DNA of 64,000 nucleotides from Symbiodinium natans (GCA_905221605.1 CAJNDS010002331.1:256001-320000), one strand, 5' to 3'; numbered from the stretch's first letter, positions 41,825 through 52,400 are shown. A program made the numbers and translations. The notes: generated by a model not told the origin, from the letters alone.

Positions 41825-41946
41825 ACTTAAAGGATCAGGGGGACTTCGCAAATAGGGCTTAGTTAGGGCAACTATAGTTGCAATTACTTATCACCCCAAT
41901 TGGGGTACGTATAACCGTACTTACTAAGTCCCATGATCCTCCAAGT
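41825..41946. mobile_element. Fold-back element H
   Basis: Inverted ends CTTAAAGGATCAGGGGGACTT and (right end reversed) CTTGGAGGATCATGGGACTT; the inside contains GCAACTATAGTTGC. The end motif resembles family A (CTTGGAGGTTCATGG). Confidence 0.6.
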
Positions 41947-42067
41947 ATGAAATTTGCTTGTGAAAAGGCCCCCTTACAGGGAAGGGAGGGAAATAGAAAA
42001 GCATCTCAAAGCACAACCATTACCCAGGAGTTTGTTTTGGGACTCACTGTCCAGCAAGCGCTTTTTA

Positions 42068-42170
42068 GGATTTAGGGTTTAGGGTTTAGGGTTTAGGGTT
42101 TAGGGTTTAGGGTTTAGGGTTTAGGGTTTAGGGTTTAGGGTTTAGGGTTTAGGGTTTAGGGTTTAGGCTT
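42068..42170 (+). repeat. Interstitial telomeric block, TTTAGGG
   Basis: About 14 perfect units. Confidence 0.95.
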
Positions 42171-42277
42171 GTTAGGGTTTAAGGTGTCGTGAGACGCTCG
42201 ACCCGAGAGCCGCACGAAGCAGTGGACGCCAGAGCCCTGGCACTTCTGCTGCCTGGACAGGCATCCTAGCTACCCTC

Positions 42278-42375
42278 ATAAACCCCTAAACCCTGAACCC
42301 CTAAGCCCTAAACCCCTAAACCCTAAACCCGAAATCCTAAACCCTAAGCCCCTAAGCCCCTGAATCCCTACACCC
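42278..42375 (-). repeat. Degenerate CCCTAAA block
   Basis: CCCCTAAA octamers mixed with CCCTAAA and CCCTAAG. Confidence 0.85.
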
Positions 42376-43020
42376 GAATGGGGTCTAAACTCTAGTCTCA
42401 ACGAGGGGCTGACACCCTCCAAAGCTGGAAACACACAATGCCTGCTCTGAATTCGGGCTTTGGGACTTAGGGGGATTCGGATTTGCGTTTTCGGTGCAAG
42501 GTTTCGGGTTGAGCAGTTGAGCGTTTAGGGTTGCGACTATAAGGAAAAACAGTATGTCCGCAGTCACCCTAAATACCAGCATCTCGCATCTGCTTCGTCT
42601 ACCAGTGTGCACCTCTGCCGTTACTCCCTTTTCCCTAAACCCTAAACCCTCTGTCAGGAGCCCCGTGAACTATACCCACCCTTACAAGGGCCTTAATAAT
42701 TGGAACAGGGTTTAGGGGGGGTCATTATAGTACAATCACTCAGTTTCCATTGGGCTTAAAATGACAACTTAGCTCCTGAGGAGACGATGAATACACGTGT
42801 GCACGCAAAAGGCTTTCTGAAACGTGCCTGGTGCAGTCACCATACAGCGCCGGCACCTCGCAGGGAGACGCGAAAGCCCAAAGAAAGGCACGCCGCCCCG
42901 AAAGGCACTCTTGTTCAGCTAGGGAGTGTTGGGAGAACCAAGAACCAGGAAGCAGGCAAACTACAAGGCCTCATACAGACTCCTCAAGCTTTGGGCCTCA
43001 GGCTGAAACTTCTCGGAAGG
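42376..43020. other. Spacer with family C fragment, no gene
   Basis: Unique DNA. TACAAGGGCCTTAATAATTG and GGGTCATTATAGTA at 42683-42735 match part of family C. An 85-codon frame (42787-43044) ends in telomeric DNA and is not called. Confidence 0.45.
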
Positions 43021-43090
43021 GGAACCCTAAACCCTAAACCCTAAACCCTAAACCCTAAACCCTAAACCCTAAACCCTAAACCCCAAATAT
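43021..43090 (-). repeat. Interstitial telomeric block, CCCTAAA
   Basis: Nine units ending in CCCCAAA. Confidence 0.92.
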
Positions 43091-43589
43091 CCAAGGGGGG
43101 GGATTTGGGCCCAGGAGAAGCAGGGCTTGGTCGAGAACAAGGGAAGCTTCAGGGCGTGGTTTAGGGTGTTTCTCGCTGAGGGGTCGCACGCTTACAACCC
43201 CACCCCCCTTCCCAAAAACCCTAAACCCTAAACCCTAAACCCTAAGGGTTGAGTGGAGTTATACGCCCCCACTTGCGACTCAAGCACTCTGACCCATAAC
43301 CCTAAACCCCTCAGCCTCCAAGTAGGGTTTCGGAAACAGCTTTGAGGCACTAAGGGGTCTGCGTGTTCCCTTGGTTGCTGTGAAGGAACGCAAACTCCGT
43401 TGCCCTGACTACTTAGACAGCATCTTAAGGGTTGTGGGTTGAGGGGTTGCTCGAAGCCCTAAAGTCCCTAAGCCCACCACTCCCGGCCAGGGGTTGGGGG
43501 CTGTTCTGCTTGCCCTGAACTTTCATTCCAAACCCCCAAATCTTCAACACCCGACAACCAAAAAAAGACAAGACCAAAAACAATAGACA

Positions 43590-43735
43590 TGCATATACAT
43601 ATATATATATATACATATACGTATATAGGTGGCTAGCATATATACATATACAACAGAAACAGAGGGACAGAGAGATGGAAAGTGGTATGGAGAGAGAGAG
43701 AGAGAGCGAGCGAGAGCGAGAGAGAGAGAGAGAAG
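43590..43735. repeat. TATAC and GA microsatellites
   Basis: (AT)n/(ATAC)n at 43590-43655, then (GA)n with GAGC interruptions at 43690-43733. Confidence 0.92.
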
Positions 43736-43789
43736 CCCGCAGAGTGAAGGCCACCTCAGCGCGCTACGAACTCGAGAGCTCTCGAGCCG

Positions 43790-43895
43790 AAACCCTAAAC
43801 CCTACCTAGACTGTGAATCCTAAACCGTGAACCGTAAACCCTAAAACCTAAACCCTAAACCCTGAACCCTAAACCCTAAACCCTACACCCTCAAC
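43790..43895 (-). repeat. Degenerate CCCTAAA block
   Basis: CCCTAAA with CCGTGAA, CCGTAAA and CCCTACA variants. Confidence 0.88.
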
Positions 43896-43980
43896 CACAG
43901 CAGGCTTTTGGATCCTACCTCGTGGTCGGGGCTCTGGAAGCGCACCAAGGCCTTGAAACGGAGGGGGGCTGGGGGAGTTC

Positions 43981-44098
43981 AGGGTTTAAAGTTTAGGGTT
44001 TGGGGTTTAAGCTTTATGGTTTAGGGTTTAGAGTTTGGGGCTTGGGGTTTGGGGTTTGGGGTTTGGGGTTTGGGGTTTGGGATTTAGGGTTTAGGGAC
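43981..44098 (+). repeat. TTTGGGG-rich telomeric block
   Basis: Degenerate TTTAGGG followed by seven TTTGGGG-type units. Confidence 0.88.
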
Positions 44099-44245
44099 CT
44101 GAGTCTTTACAGTTCATGGTTGAAGGGCGGCTTTGCCCAGGTCTTGGACTTTTACCCCTTAACACCCCAACTAGAAACATCAAACCATAGCCCGCAAACC
44201 ATAGCCCGCAAACCCACACACCAAACCCTAAACCCTGAACATTAG

Positions 44246-44358
44246 ATAGGGGTCGGATTCATTTCTAAGAGTATGTCCTTATGGACCCCCCTATAAAAAT
44301 ACCATAATAAACCCCCCCCCAAAAAAAAAACTACTTGAATTATTAAGGCCCTTATATT
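44246..44358 (+). mobile_element. Fold-back element, family C, copy 2
   Basis: ATAGGGGTCGGATTC, GTATGTCCTTATGGACCCC, then a C9-A10 tract and GAATTATTAAGGCCCTTATA. Same order as the 33685 copy. Confidence 0.65.
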
Positions 44359-44384
44359 AGCCCATGAACTACTGTGAGCCCGAT

Positions 44385-44462
44385 ACCCTAAACCCTAACC
44401 CTAAACCCCAAACCCTAAACCCCCAACCCTAAACCCTAAACCCTCAACCCTAAACCCTAAGC
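44385..44462 (-). repeat. Interstitial telomeric block, CCCTAAA
   Basis: About 11 units with CCCCAAA, CCCTCAA and an eight-base CCCTAACC slip. Confidence 0.9.
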
Positions 44463-44540
44463 CAGCCTCCCCGGCAAGCTCCGCCCCGGTCTTCTCATCG
44501 AGGTTGGGAAAGCACGAGGCCAGGGCACCCTGCGTTAACG

Positions 44541-44690
44541 TGCAGAGCACTTGGGTTCCAGGCACTTAATAACCCAATTAGAACTGTACTTATGACCCAA
44601 TTATAAGCAGATTAGGGCACTCAAGGGGCTTATAAGTGGGTTATAAGTACAGTTATAATTGAGTTATTAAGTACCATGACTCTCCAAGCA
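44541..44690. mobile_element. Fold-back element, family A, copy 2
   Basis: Long inverted repeat: the left arm GGCACTTAATAACCCAATTA, the right arm reversed GGTACTTAATAACTCAATTA, both continuing AACTGTACTTAT. Arms of about 55 bp meet at GCAGATTAGGGCACTCAAGG. A GCAGAG string lies at each edge (44542 and 44689), a possible but imperfect target duplication. Confidence 0.78.
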
Positions 44691-44934
44691 GAGGTTCAGA
44701 GTTTCCGGTTCTAGGGCTTAAGGGGGTTGAGGCCTACAGGGTTTGAGGGCATAAGGGCTTCAGGGCTTAACAGCTTGAGTTTAAGGGCTGAAGGGTTCTA
44801 GGGTTTTGAAGTCTAGCTTCAAACTTCAAACCCCCCCGGAAACCCCCATCCACCACGGTTCCCTGCATCCTAATACCCTCAGGCGCCACCACGCACCGGT
44901 ATGGGCCGTCAGGCTCTGGAACCCAAACTCCGAA

Positions 44935-44985
44935 CCCTAGCCCTAAACCCTAAACCCTAAACCCCAAACCCCAAACCCCAAACAC
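44935..44985 (-). repeat. CCCTAAA/CCCCAAA block
   Basis: About seven units. The preceding 44691-44934 is unique or weakly telomere-like. Confidence 0.88.
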
Positions 44986-45072
44986 CTTCTGCTCGCCTGC
45001 AGCACGGTGAGGGCCAAGGCATCTGAGTTGCCGAGCGAGAGCATGCCCGAGTCCCAGAGGGTCTCCACCTCA

Positions 45073-45395
45073 GGGTTTAGGGTCTAGGGTTTGGGGCTTG
45101 GGGCTTGGGGTTTGTGGTTTGGGGTTTGGGGTTTGGGGCTTAGGGTTTAGGGTTTAGGGTTTAGGGTTCGGGTTTTAGGGTTTTGAGTGCCAGAGGGTCT
45201 CCACCTAAGGGTTGCTTACAAGGTTTCAGGGTTCAGGGCTTAGGGTTTTGGGTTCAGGGTTCAGGGTTTAGGGTTTCGGGAACCAGGGTTTAGGTTAGGG
45301 TTTAGGGCTTTGGGTTTAGGGTTTAGGGTTTGATGTTTAATTTAAGGCCTAGGGTTTTGGGTTTACGGTGTAGGGTCTAGAGTTTCGGGTTTAAA
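45073..45395 (+). repeat. Degenerate TTTAGGG/TTTGGGG blocks
   Basis: Blocks at 45073-45185 and 45225-45395 share the flanking string GAGGGTCTCCACCT (about 45058 and 45191), so the segment looks locally duplicated. Confidence 0.82.
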
Positions 45396-45999
45396 TAGGG
45401 CGTGCCAAACGAAGAAAAAGAAAAAAAACACGAAAAACGATGTGAGCGCGCATCAGTCTGCAGACATACGCAAGACCGCCCACTTCGAACTCTCAGGGTT
45501 GTGAGGCTCTTTCTATAAGTCTCTTTCAACGAACACCATATTCGTGCGATGACACATCACGACCAAGGGTTTGTGTACCAGCACAGGTTTCAGCCGGAGC
45601 CGCGGCACACGAATCGTTTTTGCGAAAGGGGCTGTCGGCGTTCAATTGCACGCGCTGCTTTGGCAAAGGGAAATCCCAAAAATCTATGGAAGCGCCTGAA
45701 GGCCCCTCGAAACCCCCTCATTAGCCTGCAGCAGCAGGCTGCTAAGGTTACGGTGACACTTGCTGGCTGGGTCTTACAGTAGCTCGCTTGGACCAGCTCT
45801 TGTCCCCAGACTCCACCCATCCATCCTCTTCTCTTCTGGAGAAGAGATTTCAATAAGTCATGATAATATAGCAATGATACCGAATGATGCTAGCTCTAGT
45901 GATATCATGATGTGATCATCATCTTGTTGTTCCTTGTCGCCGTTGTCGGCCTCCTCATCACCAAATAGCTATCTATCTGCCTATCGATCTGGATACTTA
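45396..45999. other. Telomere-free segment, no confident gene
   Basis: About 600 bp of unique DNA with overlapping frames (45549-45782 plus, 45590-45874 minus) of 77-94 codons. No domain recognised. Confidence 0.35.
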
Positions 46000-46062
46000 C
46001 CCTAAACCCTAAACCCTAAACCCTAAACCCTATACCCTAAACCCTAAACCCTAAACCCTACG
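46000..46062 (-). repeat. Interstitial telomeric block, CCCTAAA
   Basis: Nine units, one CCCTATA. Confidence 0.92.
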
Positions 46063-46300
46063 ACTTTTAGGGGAACTCTTTGGAAAACCCTAAGTACCAG
46101 GGCCGGCTTCGGCCAGGGAACGGCCACGCGCAACACGATGTCGTGGCAGCCATGCTGACATGGTCGGGCGTCGTACATCATCGCTTGCCAGCTCCTACGC
46201 GGCTGAGGCTCCCCCTCCTTGCCCTGGAAAAAAAGGCTCCGCCCCCTCCCCCTGATCGACACCCAAAACCCCAAAAACCTTGCGCTCAGCCCACTCTGGG

Positions 46301-46365
46301 TGTCCTAAACCCTAAGCCCTAAACCCTAAACCCTAAACCCCAAACCCCAAACCCTAAACCCTAGG
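46301..46365 (-). repeat. Interstitial telomeric block, CCCTAAA
   Basis: Nine units with CCCTAAG and CCCCAAA. Confidence 0.9.
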
Positions 46366-46469
46366 AGGTTGGGGTGTGCAGTGCAGAGATGGGGGTTAGG
46401 CGTGACAAGCGTTCAGAGCTTTTGGGTGATGTCTCCAAGCCTGGACACCGGACACCCATTTGAAAAGGC

Positions 46470-46601
46470 TTCCGAAATTAGAGGTACCCTTTTTGGAGCC
46501 CCTGCTATACGATGATCCTACTCTATTGGGGGTCCCCGAAACCCTAAACCCTAAACCCTAAACCCTAAACCCTAACCCCCCCTAAATATTTTCGTAAACC
46601 A
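46470..46601 (+). mobile_element. Family B fold-back element interrupted by CCCTAAA units
   Basis: Left part CCGAAATTAGAGGTACCCTT through CTATTGGGGGTCCCC, right part TATTTTCGTAAACC. The uninterrupted copy at 39902 reads GGTCCCCTATTTTCGTAAAC, so the five CCCTAAA units at 46540-46573 lie inside the right terminus. Confidence 0.72.
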
Positions 46602-46697
46602 CCGTTTCGATCTCCTGCTCCGCGCTTCCGTCACCGCCTCCTGCACAGCCGTCTCCATGCGGTTGACAAAGGCAGTTCGCCGACCGACCTCGACGAC

Positions 46698-46775
46698 TGG
46701 GTTTAGGGTTTAGGGTTTAGGGTTTAGGGTGTAGGGTTTAGGGTTTAGGGTTTAGGGTTTAGGTTTTAGGGACAC
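46698..46775 (+). repeat. Interstitial telomeric block, TTTAGGG
   Basis: About 11 units, one GTGTAGG. Confidence 0.92.
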
Positions 46776-47235
46776 CAACATCCAGCTGACATCCCTAAAC
46801 CTCCATGCACTCCTTAACGACGCCTGAACTCACAACCCTGAAACCCCTAAAACCCTGAGCCCTCAAACCCGGCAAACCCTCAACACCCTCAAGGCGCTCA
46901 AAGCCTGAAAAAACCCGAAACCCTCAACCCTGAACCCTTGACACTTGAGAACTTCTGAATGTCCTTAACGCCCTAAGCCATTCTGTAGATCATGGCGTCT
47001 TGTTGGGAGGGATAGTGTTTGAAGGGCTTTCAGGGTTCAAGGTTTAGTTTGGGCTGGGCTTTGGGCCAATTCTGTTTGTTTGTTCGTCACTCACGCACGA
47101 GAGCCCCGTGAGCATTCTTAACCCTAAACCCTTCGAACCGTGATTCCCAATAACGTTTCATGAACGCCTCGCCCGAGAAAACCCGCAACCCCAAAAAGCA
47201 AGAAAGAAGCCTTCTCAAACACCGAGCCCTTAAAA
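46776..47235. other. Spacer without gene
   Basis: Unique and weakly CCCTAAA-like DNA (AACCCTGAA, AACCCTCAA strings). No open frame of note. Confidence 0.4.
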
Positions 47236-47315
47236 CCCTTACCCTAAACCCTAAACCCTAAACCCTAAACCCTAAACCCTAAACCCCCCTTAAAACCCTT
47301 ACCCTAAACCCAAAA
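47236..47315 (-). repeat. Interstitial telomeric block, CCCTAAA
   Basis: Seven units. CTTAAAACCCTTACCCTAAA occurs on both sides of it (47229 and 47288), a short duplication around the block. Confidence 0.88.
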
Positions 47316-47559
47316 TAAAGCCCCCGAAGCATCCTTCACTCTAAACGCCCAAAACCCTTGAATCCCCAAACAGCAGCCTCAACCGCGAGGGCCGAGGCGT
47401 AGGGTCTGCAGGGGGTTTAAGGGTTTAGGGGTTTTGGGGTTTAGGGTCAACCCTCCTAACCGGTTTAAGGGTTTATGGTTTCGGGTTTAGGGGTTTAGGG
47501 CCCACCCCGCTCCGGCCAAGCCACGTCGCTGGTCGCCTTGAGGCAGGGCCTTGCGACAA

Positions 47560-47645
47560 AGGGTTAAGGGTTTAGGGTTTATCGGGTTTAGGGTTTCGGG
47601 TCTCGGGTTTAGGGTTTAGGGTTTAGGGTTTAGGGTTTGGGGCGT
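47560..47645 (+). repeat. Interstitial telomeric block, TTTAGGG
   Basis: About 11 degenerate units with TTTCGGG. Confidence 0.88.
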
Positions 47646-47882
47646 CAGGATCTAAGCAATAGAGTTGGGGAAGCACAGTTTGGGGGTCTTCAGTAGGAAG
47701 GTGTAGGGTTCGGTTGGGGGTGGATCAACAGTGGTCGTCGTCTAGAAGCGGGGGCTCAAGGTGTCCCGGGCTTTCAGGTTTCACGATACTCTTCGAAGGG
47801 GTTTGGGGTGTCTCAGAGCCAAGGGTGTTTCCGAGCTTTGAAGAGTTAACTTCAGGATTCTTTAGGGTTAGGGTGAAATATA

Positions 47883-47996
47883 CGGGCCTTAAAAGTAAAA
47901 CAGGGTCTTGGGGGTTATTATAGCATCATTAGCATGATTACAAAGGGACCTTAAGGGAATACTGCTAGTTTTTATTCCGACCCCCATGCAGTAGTT
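47883..47996 (-). mobile_element. Fold-back element, family C, copy 3 (reverse)
   Basis: Read on the minus strand: GGGGGTCGGAATAAAAACT, AGTATTCCCTTAAGGTCCCT, then ATAATAACCCCCAAGACCCTG. Same order and spacing as 33685. Confidence 0.7.
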
Positions 47997-48600
47997 CAAA
48001 GAAGTCATTTTGGGGCAGGTCCTCAAAACAAAGGCTACGACTTCTACGAGCTGGGAGGCAAGAAGGCTGTTTCCACTCATGACCACAGCTGCTTCACATA
48101 CGACCCCAGTGACAACTACCGTTCATGTATACTAAGGGTTCTGAAGCCCACCTGACTGAGGGTTTAACTGAAAACGTTCAGGCCCCTCCCCCGCCACCCA
48201 GACAAGCCCAGAAACCCTGAACCAGAGTTTAAGCTTTACATACCTTCAGCCACCGAAAACACCCCTAGGCGCTACACCCTTACCCCAAACGCATGCCCAG
48301 CCGCTCCACATCTTGCAATGCCCGGCCAGCGGCAAAGCCACTGCTGTCAGCTAAGTCCTTAGCTGTCAGCCACTCGGCTCCAAGCATGCTTTGCAGTGCA
48401 AAACGAGTCTAAGTCCTAAGTCCTAAACCCTAAGCACTCCACGGACACTCTGCGTAGGGATTCTCTAGCTGGCACTGCGAGACCTGGCCAGGAATAGCAC
48501 CAGAGACCCTGGCGAGGAGAGTAGCTAAGCACAAGTCAGACAACCCCCCTACCGGACCGAAAAAAACCCCTCAACCCCAAACCCTAAACCCTACCAAAGA
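47997..48600. other. Telomere-poor segment without gene
   Basis: About 600 bp of unique DNA. AGTCCTAAGTCCTAAACCC at 48412 and a duplicated AACCCTAAACCCTACCAAAG (48578-48625) are the only repeats. Confidence 0.4.
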
Positions 48601-48754
48601 AAACCCAAACCCTAAACCCTACCAAAGAAAAATGGCACCACTGCAATCCTAGAGTCTGGATGGACGCGGCGTAGCTCTTCACCGACCTCGGGCTGCGTTG
48701 CAGGGTTTCCTCAACCAGTCGCAGGCCTCGTCACCCGCGAGGGTCTCAACTTCA

Positions 48755-48905
48755 CTTCGCCCCCCCCCCCCCCCCCCAAAAAAAAAAAAGGAACCCTGAA
48801 CCCTAAACCCTAAACCTAAACCCTAAACCCTAAACCCTAAACCCTAAACCCTACCCCCGCCCCCCCCCCTCGCCCCCCCCCCCCCTCCCAAAAAAAAGGG
48901 GGGAA
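48755..48905. repeat. C-run/A-run tracts flanking a CCCTAAA block
   Basis: C18 followed by A12 (about 48760-48790), nine CCCTAAA units (48797-48852), then C-rich DNA and CCCTCCCAAAAAAAGGGGGG. Confidence 0.9.
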
Positions 48906-49027
48906 CCGTACACCCTAAACCCCAAAAACCGGCTTGGGGCTTGAGTTCAAGGAGTCGGCTAGGGCCGTGGGCTCATCGTAACCACATCTCAGCGCCGGGC
49001 GTACACGGACACCTTGAGCAAGGTGAG

Positions 49028-49135
49028 GAGGGTTTAGGGTTTAGGGTTTAGGGTTTGGGGTTTAGGGTTTAGGTCTTGGGGCTTGGGGCTTAGGGCTTTG
49101 GAGGACTGAGGGTTTGAGGGTCTAGGGTTGAGGAC
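49028..49135 (+). repeat. Degenerate telomeric block
   Basis: TTTAGGG, then CTTGGGG and TTGAGGG variants. Confidence 0.88.
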
Positions 49136-49447
49136 CTTGAAGGAAAGGATTCACCGACGGAGGTCTCCATGGTTTCAGGGTTTAAAACCCTCAACCCTAA
49201 ACCCTCAACCGCTGGGTCGCGGCTGCAAAGCCTTAAAGCCCTTGGACCCTTAAACCTCGAGCCCTCAACCCTTAAGGCCCAAGTTCAGCCGTTAAACCCT
49301 TCAACCTTAAACCCCAGACCCTGAACCTTTGGAGTCAGGCTCCTCAATCCTCAACCCTCGGATCTTATGTAAAACTTTAAACCGCGTGCTACACCCTTGA
49401 AGGTGGGGAGTCGGTGGCTTCCGGAAGCCCTCTGCGGGGCCTTAACC

Positions 49448-49525
49448 CTCAACCCCAAACCCCAAACCCTAAACCCTCAACCCTCAACCCTCAACCCTAA
49501 ACCCTAAACCCTAAACCCTCAACCC

Positions 49526-49564
<39 letters not shown>

Positions 49565-49572
49565 ACCCTACG
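49448..49572 (-). repeat. CCCTCAA variant array
   Basis: CCCTAAA units between runs of CCCTCAA; the last ten units are nearly all CCCTCAA. Confidence 0.92.
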
Positions 49573-49690
49573 CGCATCCCAGCGTGCAAAGTGTAAGGCT
49601 GGACAGTTCAGCGGGCCCCACCCTTGAAGGCCACGCGCTCCGAAAAGGAACGTGGGTCCAGAAACCGTTTACGGCTTAGGGCTTCTGCTC

Positions 49691-49779
49691 TTGGGATGTT
49701 CTCCCTTATACTAACTAACAATAATCGGGGGTACTAGAATCCTCATTAAGGACTGTTTGTAAAAGGGGGAACGTGCCAA
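49691..49779. mobile_element. Fold-back element, family F, copy 1
   Basis: Left end TTGGGATGTTCTCCCTTATA; right end reversed TTGGCACGTTCCCCCTTTTA. The centre contains CCTCATTAAGGACTG. Copies at 54952-55021 and 55494. Confidence 0.7.
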
Positions 49780-49937
49780 TTCTACTCCTTCATTCCCCGC
49801 GGTACTCCCTGAAGTGCCACAGCGGCTGGGCCCAAAAACAAAAAAGGCTCTCAACACAAAAAGCTCTAAGCCCCAACTCCTACAGCCCATACTCTCAACA
49901 CTCCTAATCGCCCCGAGCCCCAAAACCTCCACCATCC

Positions 49938-50075
49938 ACCCTAAATCCTAAACCCTACACCCTACACCTTAAAACCCCGAACCATAAACCCTAAACCCTA
50001 AACCCTGAACCCTAAACCCTAAACCCTAAACCCTAAACCCTAAACCCTAAACCCTAAACCCTAAACCCAAAAAGG
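49938..50075 (-). repeat. Interstitial telomeric block, CCCTAAA
   Basis: About 19 units, degenerate at the left and regular at the right. Confidence 0.93.
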
Positions 50076-50185
50076 TGAAACAAACCCGAAGCCGTTGATG
50101 TCACTCCCGGCCTTCTGAGCAATGCCGTCCTCGCATACCGCGTGGGGCAAAGGAGGCTTCAGGGCTTCAGGCCCCAAAAGGTGCA

Positions 50186-50345
50186 AGGGTTTAGGGTTTA
50201 GGGTTTAGGGTTTAGGGTTTAGGGTTTAGGGTTTAGGGTTTAGGGTTTAGGGTTTAGAAAATAGGGTTTAGAATTAGGGTTTAGAAATTAGGGTTTAGGG
50301 TTTAGGGTTTCGGGTTTCGGGTTTAGGGTTTAGGGTTTAGGGCTT
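50186..50345 (+). repeat. Interstitial telomeric block, TTTAGGG
   Basis: About 21 units. Two breaks (GTTTAGAAAATAGGG and TTAGAAATTAGGG) look like one mutated unit copied. Confidence 0.93.
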
Positions 50346-50849
50346 GGAATTGATGCTTCAGGGGTCTGCCTGTGGAACAAGCGCACGAAACAGCTTTCGA
50401 GCCCAAACTCAAGAAAAAATCCAATACCAGCACAAATGAAAAGATCAATACGACTACTAGTCAGAGCAGGAATACTAAAAACAGCAATACTAAAAGATGA
50501 AGAATAGGACTTAGGCCACAAAGCCCCCCCCCCCCCCCAATAAAAAAAACACAAACTTCAACCAGATCTTGAGAAAAAAAAAACGGGGTCTAGGGCCAAA
50601 GTCGGGTGGCCTTCTGGGCGTTTGCATCAAACTCTAAACACTGGACCCTAAACCATAGAACCTAAACCCTAAACGCGAAACCTTAAACCCTGAATCCTGA
50701 ACCCTGAACCCTGAGCCGCAAGCCCTCGGATTCTAAACAGGCCCGAGCATCGATGTTCAGCGCGCGAAAGCCCGGGTAGCACGCGCGGACGGCGTCGCCC
50801 ACTGCTTTTGCAAAGCGGCCTGGCCAAGGTTGAGGCGGTGATGTGGGGG
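50346..50849. other. Spacer without gene
   Basis: Unique DNA with C16 followed by AATAAAAAAAA (50524-50550) and a weak CCCTGAA patch (50640-50720). The 74-codon minus-strand frame (50330-50554) is low complexity and not called. Confidence 0.4.
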
Positions 50850-50908
50850 GGCCTAAACCCTAAACCCGAAACCCTAAACCCTAAACCCCAAACCCTAAAC
50901 CCTAAATA
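50850..50908 (-). repeat. CCCTAAA block
   Basis: About eight units with CCCGAAA and CCCCAAA. Confidence 0.9.
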
Positions 50909-51536
50909 AGAGGGGCCGCCTTATGATAAGGACCCTTTTCGGGACCATGTTTCAGAGAAGTGGCCATCTATAAAGCTCTGAAGACCCGATCCCTTGAACC
51001 CTCAATCCCTTAAAAACCCGAAGCCCCACCCAAGCGCCGCAGCCAAGCGTCTGAGGGCTTAGGGTCAAGGGTTCATCGCTTTAGGGCTTAGGGGTTTTCG
51101 GGGGTTCAGGACGATGTTTGGGGCTTAGGGTTTTTATTTGGGCTTTTGTTTTGGGGTTCAGGACTTTGGGGCTTAGGGTTTGGGGGCGTTGGGGCTCAGG
51201 ACTTAGTGGTTTTTCGGATTCAGGGCTTTGGGCTCAGCACTTAGGGGTTTGGAGATTAGGTTCTAGGGTTTAGGCAGGTTTTGAAAGTCAGCAAGCAAGT
51301 TCCCTGGTACTGTTTTAAAAAGCCTCTAAAGAGCCCTAAACCCTAAACCCGAAGACTTATGTGACCAACAACCCTAAAGCCTAAACCCTAAACCCTAGAC
51401 CCTGATGTAATAAACTGTTCATGGAATCTGTACCAATCGAATTAAACCCTAACCCCCCCCTCGGCCCAATTGGACTTGAGGCTGGGGCCCATTAACCATA
51501 AAAACACCACGGACCAGAGGGGGGGAGAGAGAAACA
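50909..51536. other. Telomere-like degenerate spacer
   Basis: Strongly degenerate TTTAGGG-like DNA (51055-51280) and small CCCTAAA patches (51332-51400). No gene. Confidence 0.45.
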
Positions 51537-51690
51537 ATCAACCCTAAACCCCAAACCCTGAACCCTGAACCCCTGAACCCTGAACCCTAAACCCTAAACC
51601 CTGTAGACCCTAAACCCCAAACCCTAACCCTAAACCCTATAAACCCTAAACCCCAAACCCTGAACCCTAAGCCCTAAAACCTGAACCGGG
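51537..51690 (-). repeat. Degenerate CCCTAAA/CCCTGAA block
   Basis: About 20 units of mixed type with several six- and eight-base slips. Confidence 0.9.
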
Positions 51691-51759
51691 TTTGCTGCCA
51701 CAGCGGCTCCGTCCACTCTGTGTGACCAACTCCCCCGTGCTCCTGGGATCGGATCTCTG

Positions 51760-51948
51760 CAGGGTTTAGGGGTTAGGGTTTAGGGTTTAGGGTTTAGGGT
51801 TTAGGGTTTAGAGTTTAGAGTTTAGGGTTTAGGGTTAGGGTTTGGGGTCTAGGGTTTAGGGTTTAGGGTTTAGGGTTTAGGGTTTAGGGTTTAGGGTTTA
51901 GGGTTTAGGGTTTAGGGTTTAGGGTTTAGGGTTTAGGGTTTAGGAACC
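51760..51948 (+). repeat. Interstitial telomeric block, TTTAGGG
   Basis: About 26 units; the last 15 are perfect. Confidence 0.95.
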
Positions 51949-52017
51949 CTGGACCCTCTGCCCTGCGAGACCCGAGCTCTGAAGCTTAAACCCTTTCATC
52001 CCTAAGCCCTAAACCCT

Positions 52018-52206
52018 ACAGGGTTTCGGGTTTAGGGTTTAGGGTTTAGGGTCTAGGGCTTAGGGTTTAGGGTTTAGGGTTTAGGGTTTAGGGTTTAGGG
52101 TTTAGGGTTTAGGGTTTAGGGTTTAGGGTTTAGGGTTTAGGGTTTAGGGTTTAGGGTTTAGGGTTTAGGACTTAGGGGTTTGGGGTTTAGGGTTCAGGGT
52201 TCAGGG
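52018..52206 (+). repeat. Interstitial telomeric block, TTTAGGG
   Basis: About 26 units. It ends in TTCAGGGTAC, where a family A element begins without its left end. Confidence 0.95.
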
Positions 52207-52326
52207 TACTTATAACCCAATTCTAGGTGCAGAACCCACTTATAAGCCCCCTCAAGTACCCTGACAGGGCGATAATTGGGTCATTCGGTGCAGTTACAAT
52301 TGGGTTTCTAAGTAACATGAACCTCC
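52207..52326. mobile_element. Fold-back element, family A, copy 3 (left end missing)
   Basis: Starts inside the family at GTACTTATAACCCAATT directly after the telomeric block and ends with the intact right terminus CATGAACCTCCAAG, duplicated as AACCTCCAAG before the next CCCTAAA block (52340-52400). Confidence 0.7.
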
Positions 52327-52339
52327 AAGAAACCTCCAA

Positions 52340-52400
52340 GAAACCCTAAACCCTAAACCCTAAACCCTAAACCCTAAACCCTAAACCCTAAAGCCCTAAG
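52340..52400 (-). repeat. Interstitial telomeric block, CCCTAAA
   Basis: About eight units immediately downstream of the family A element. Confidence 0.93.
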
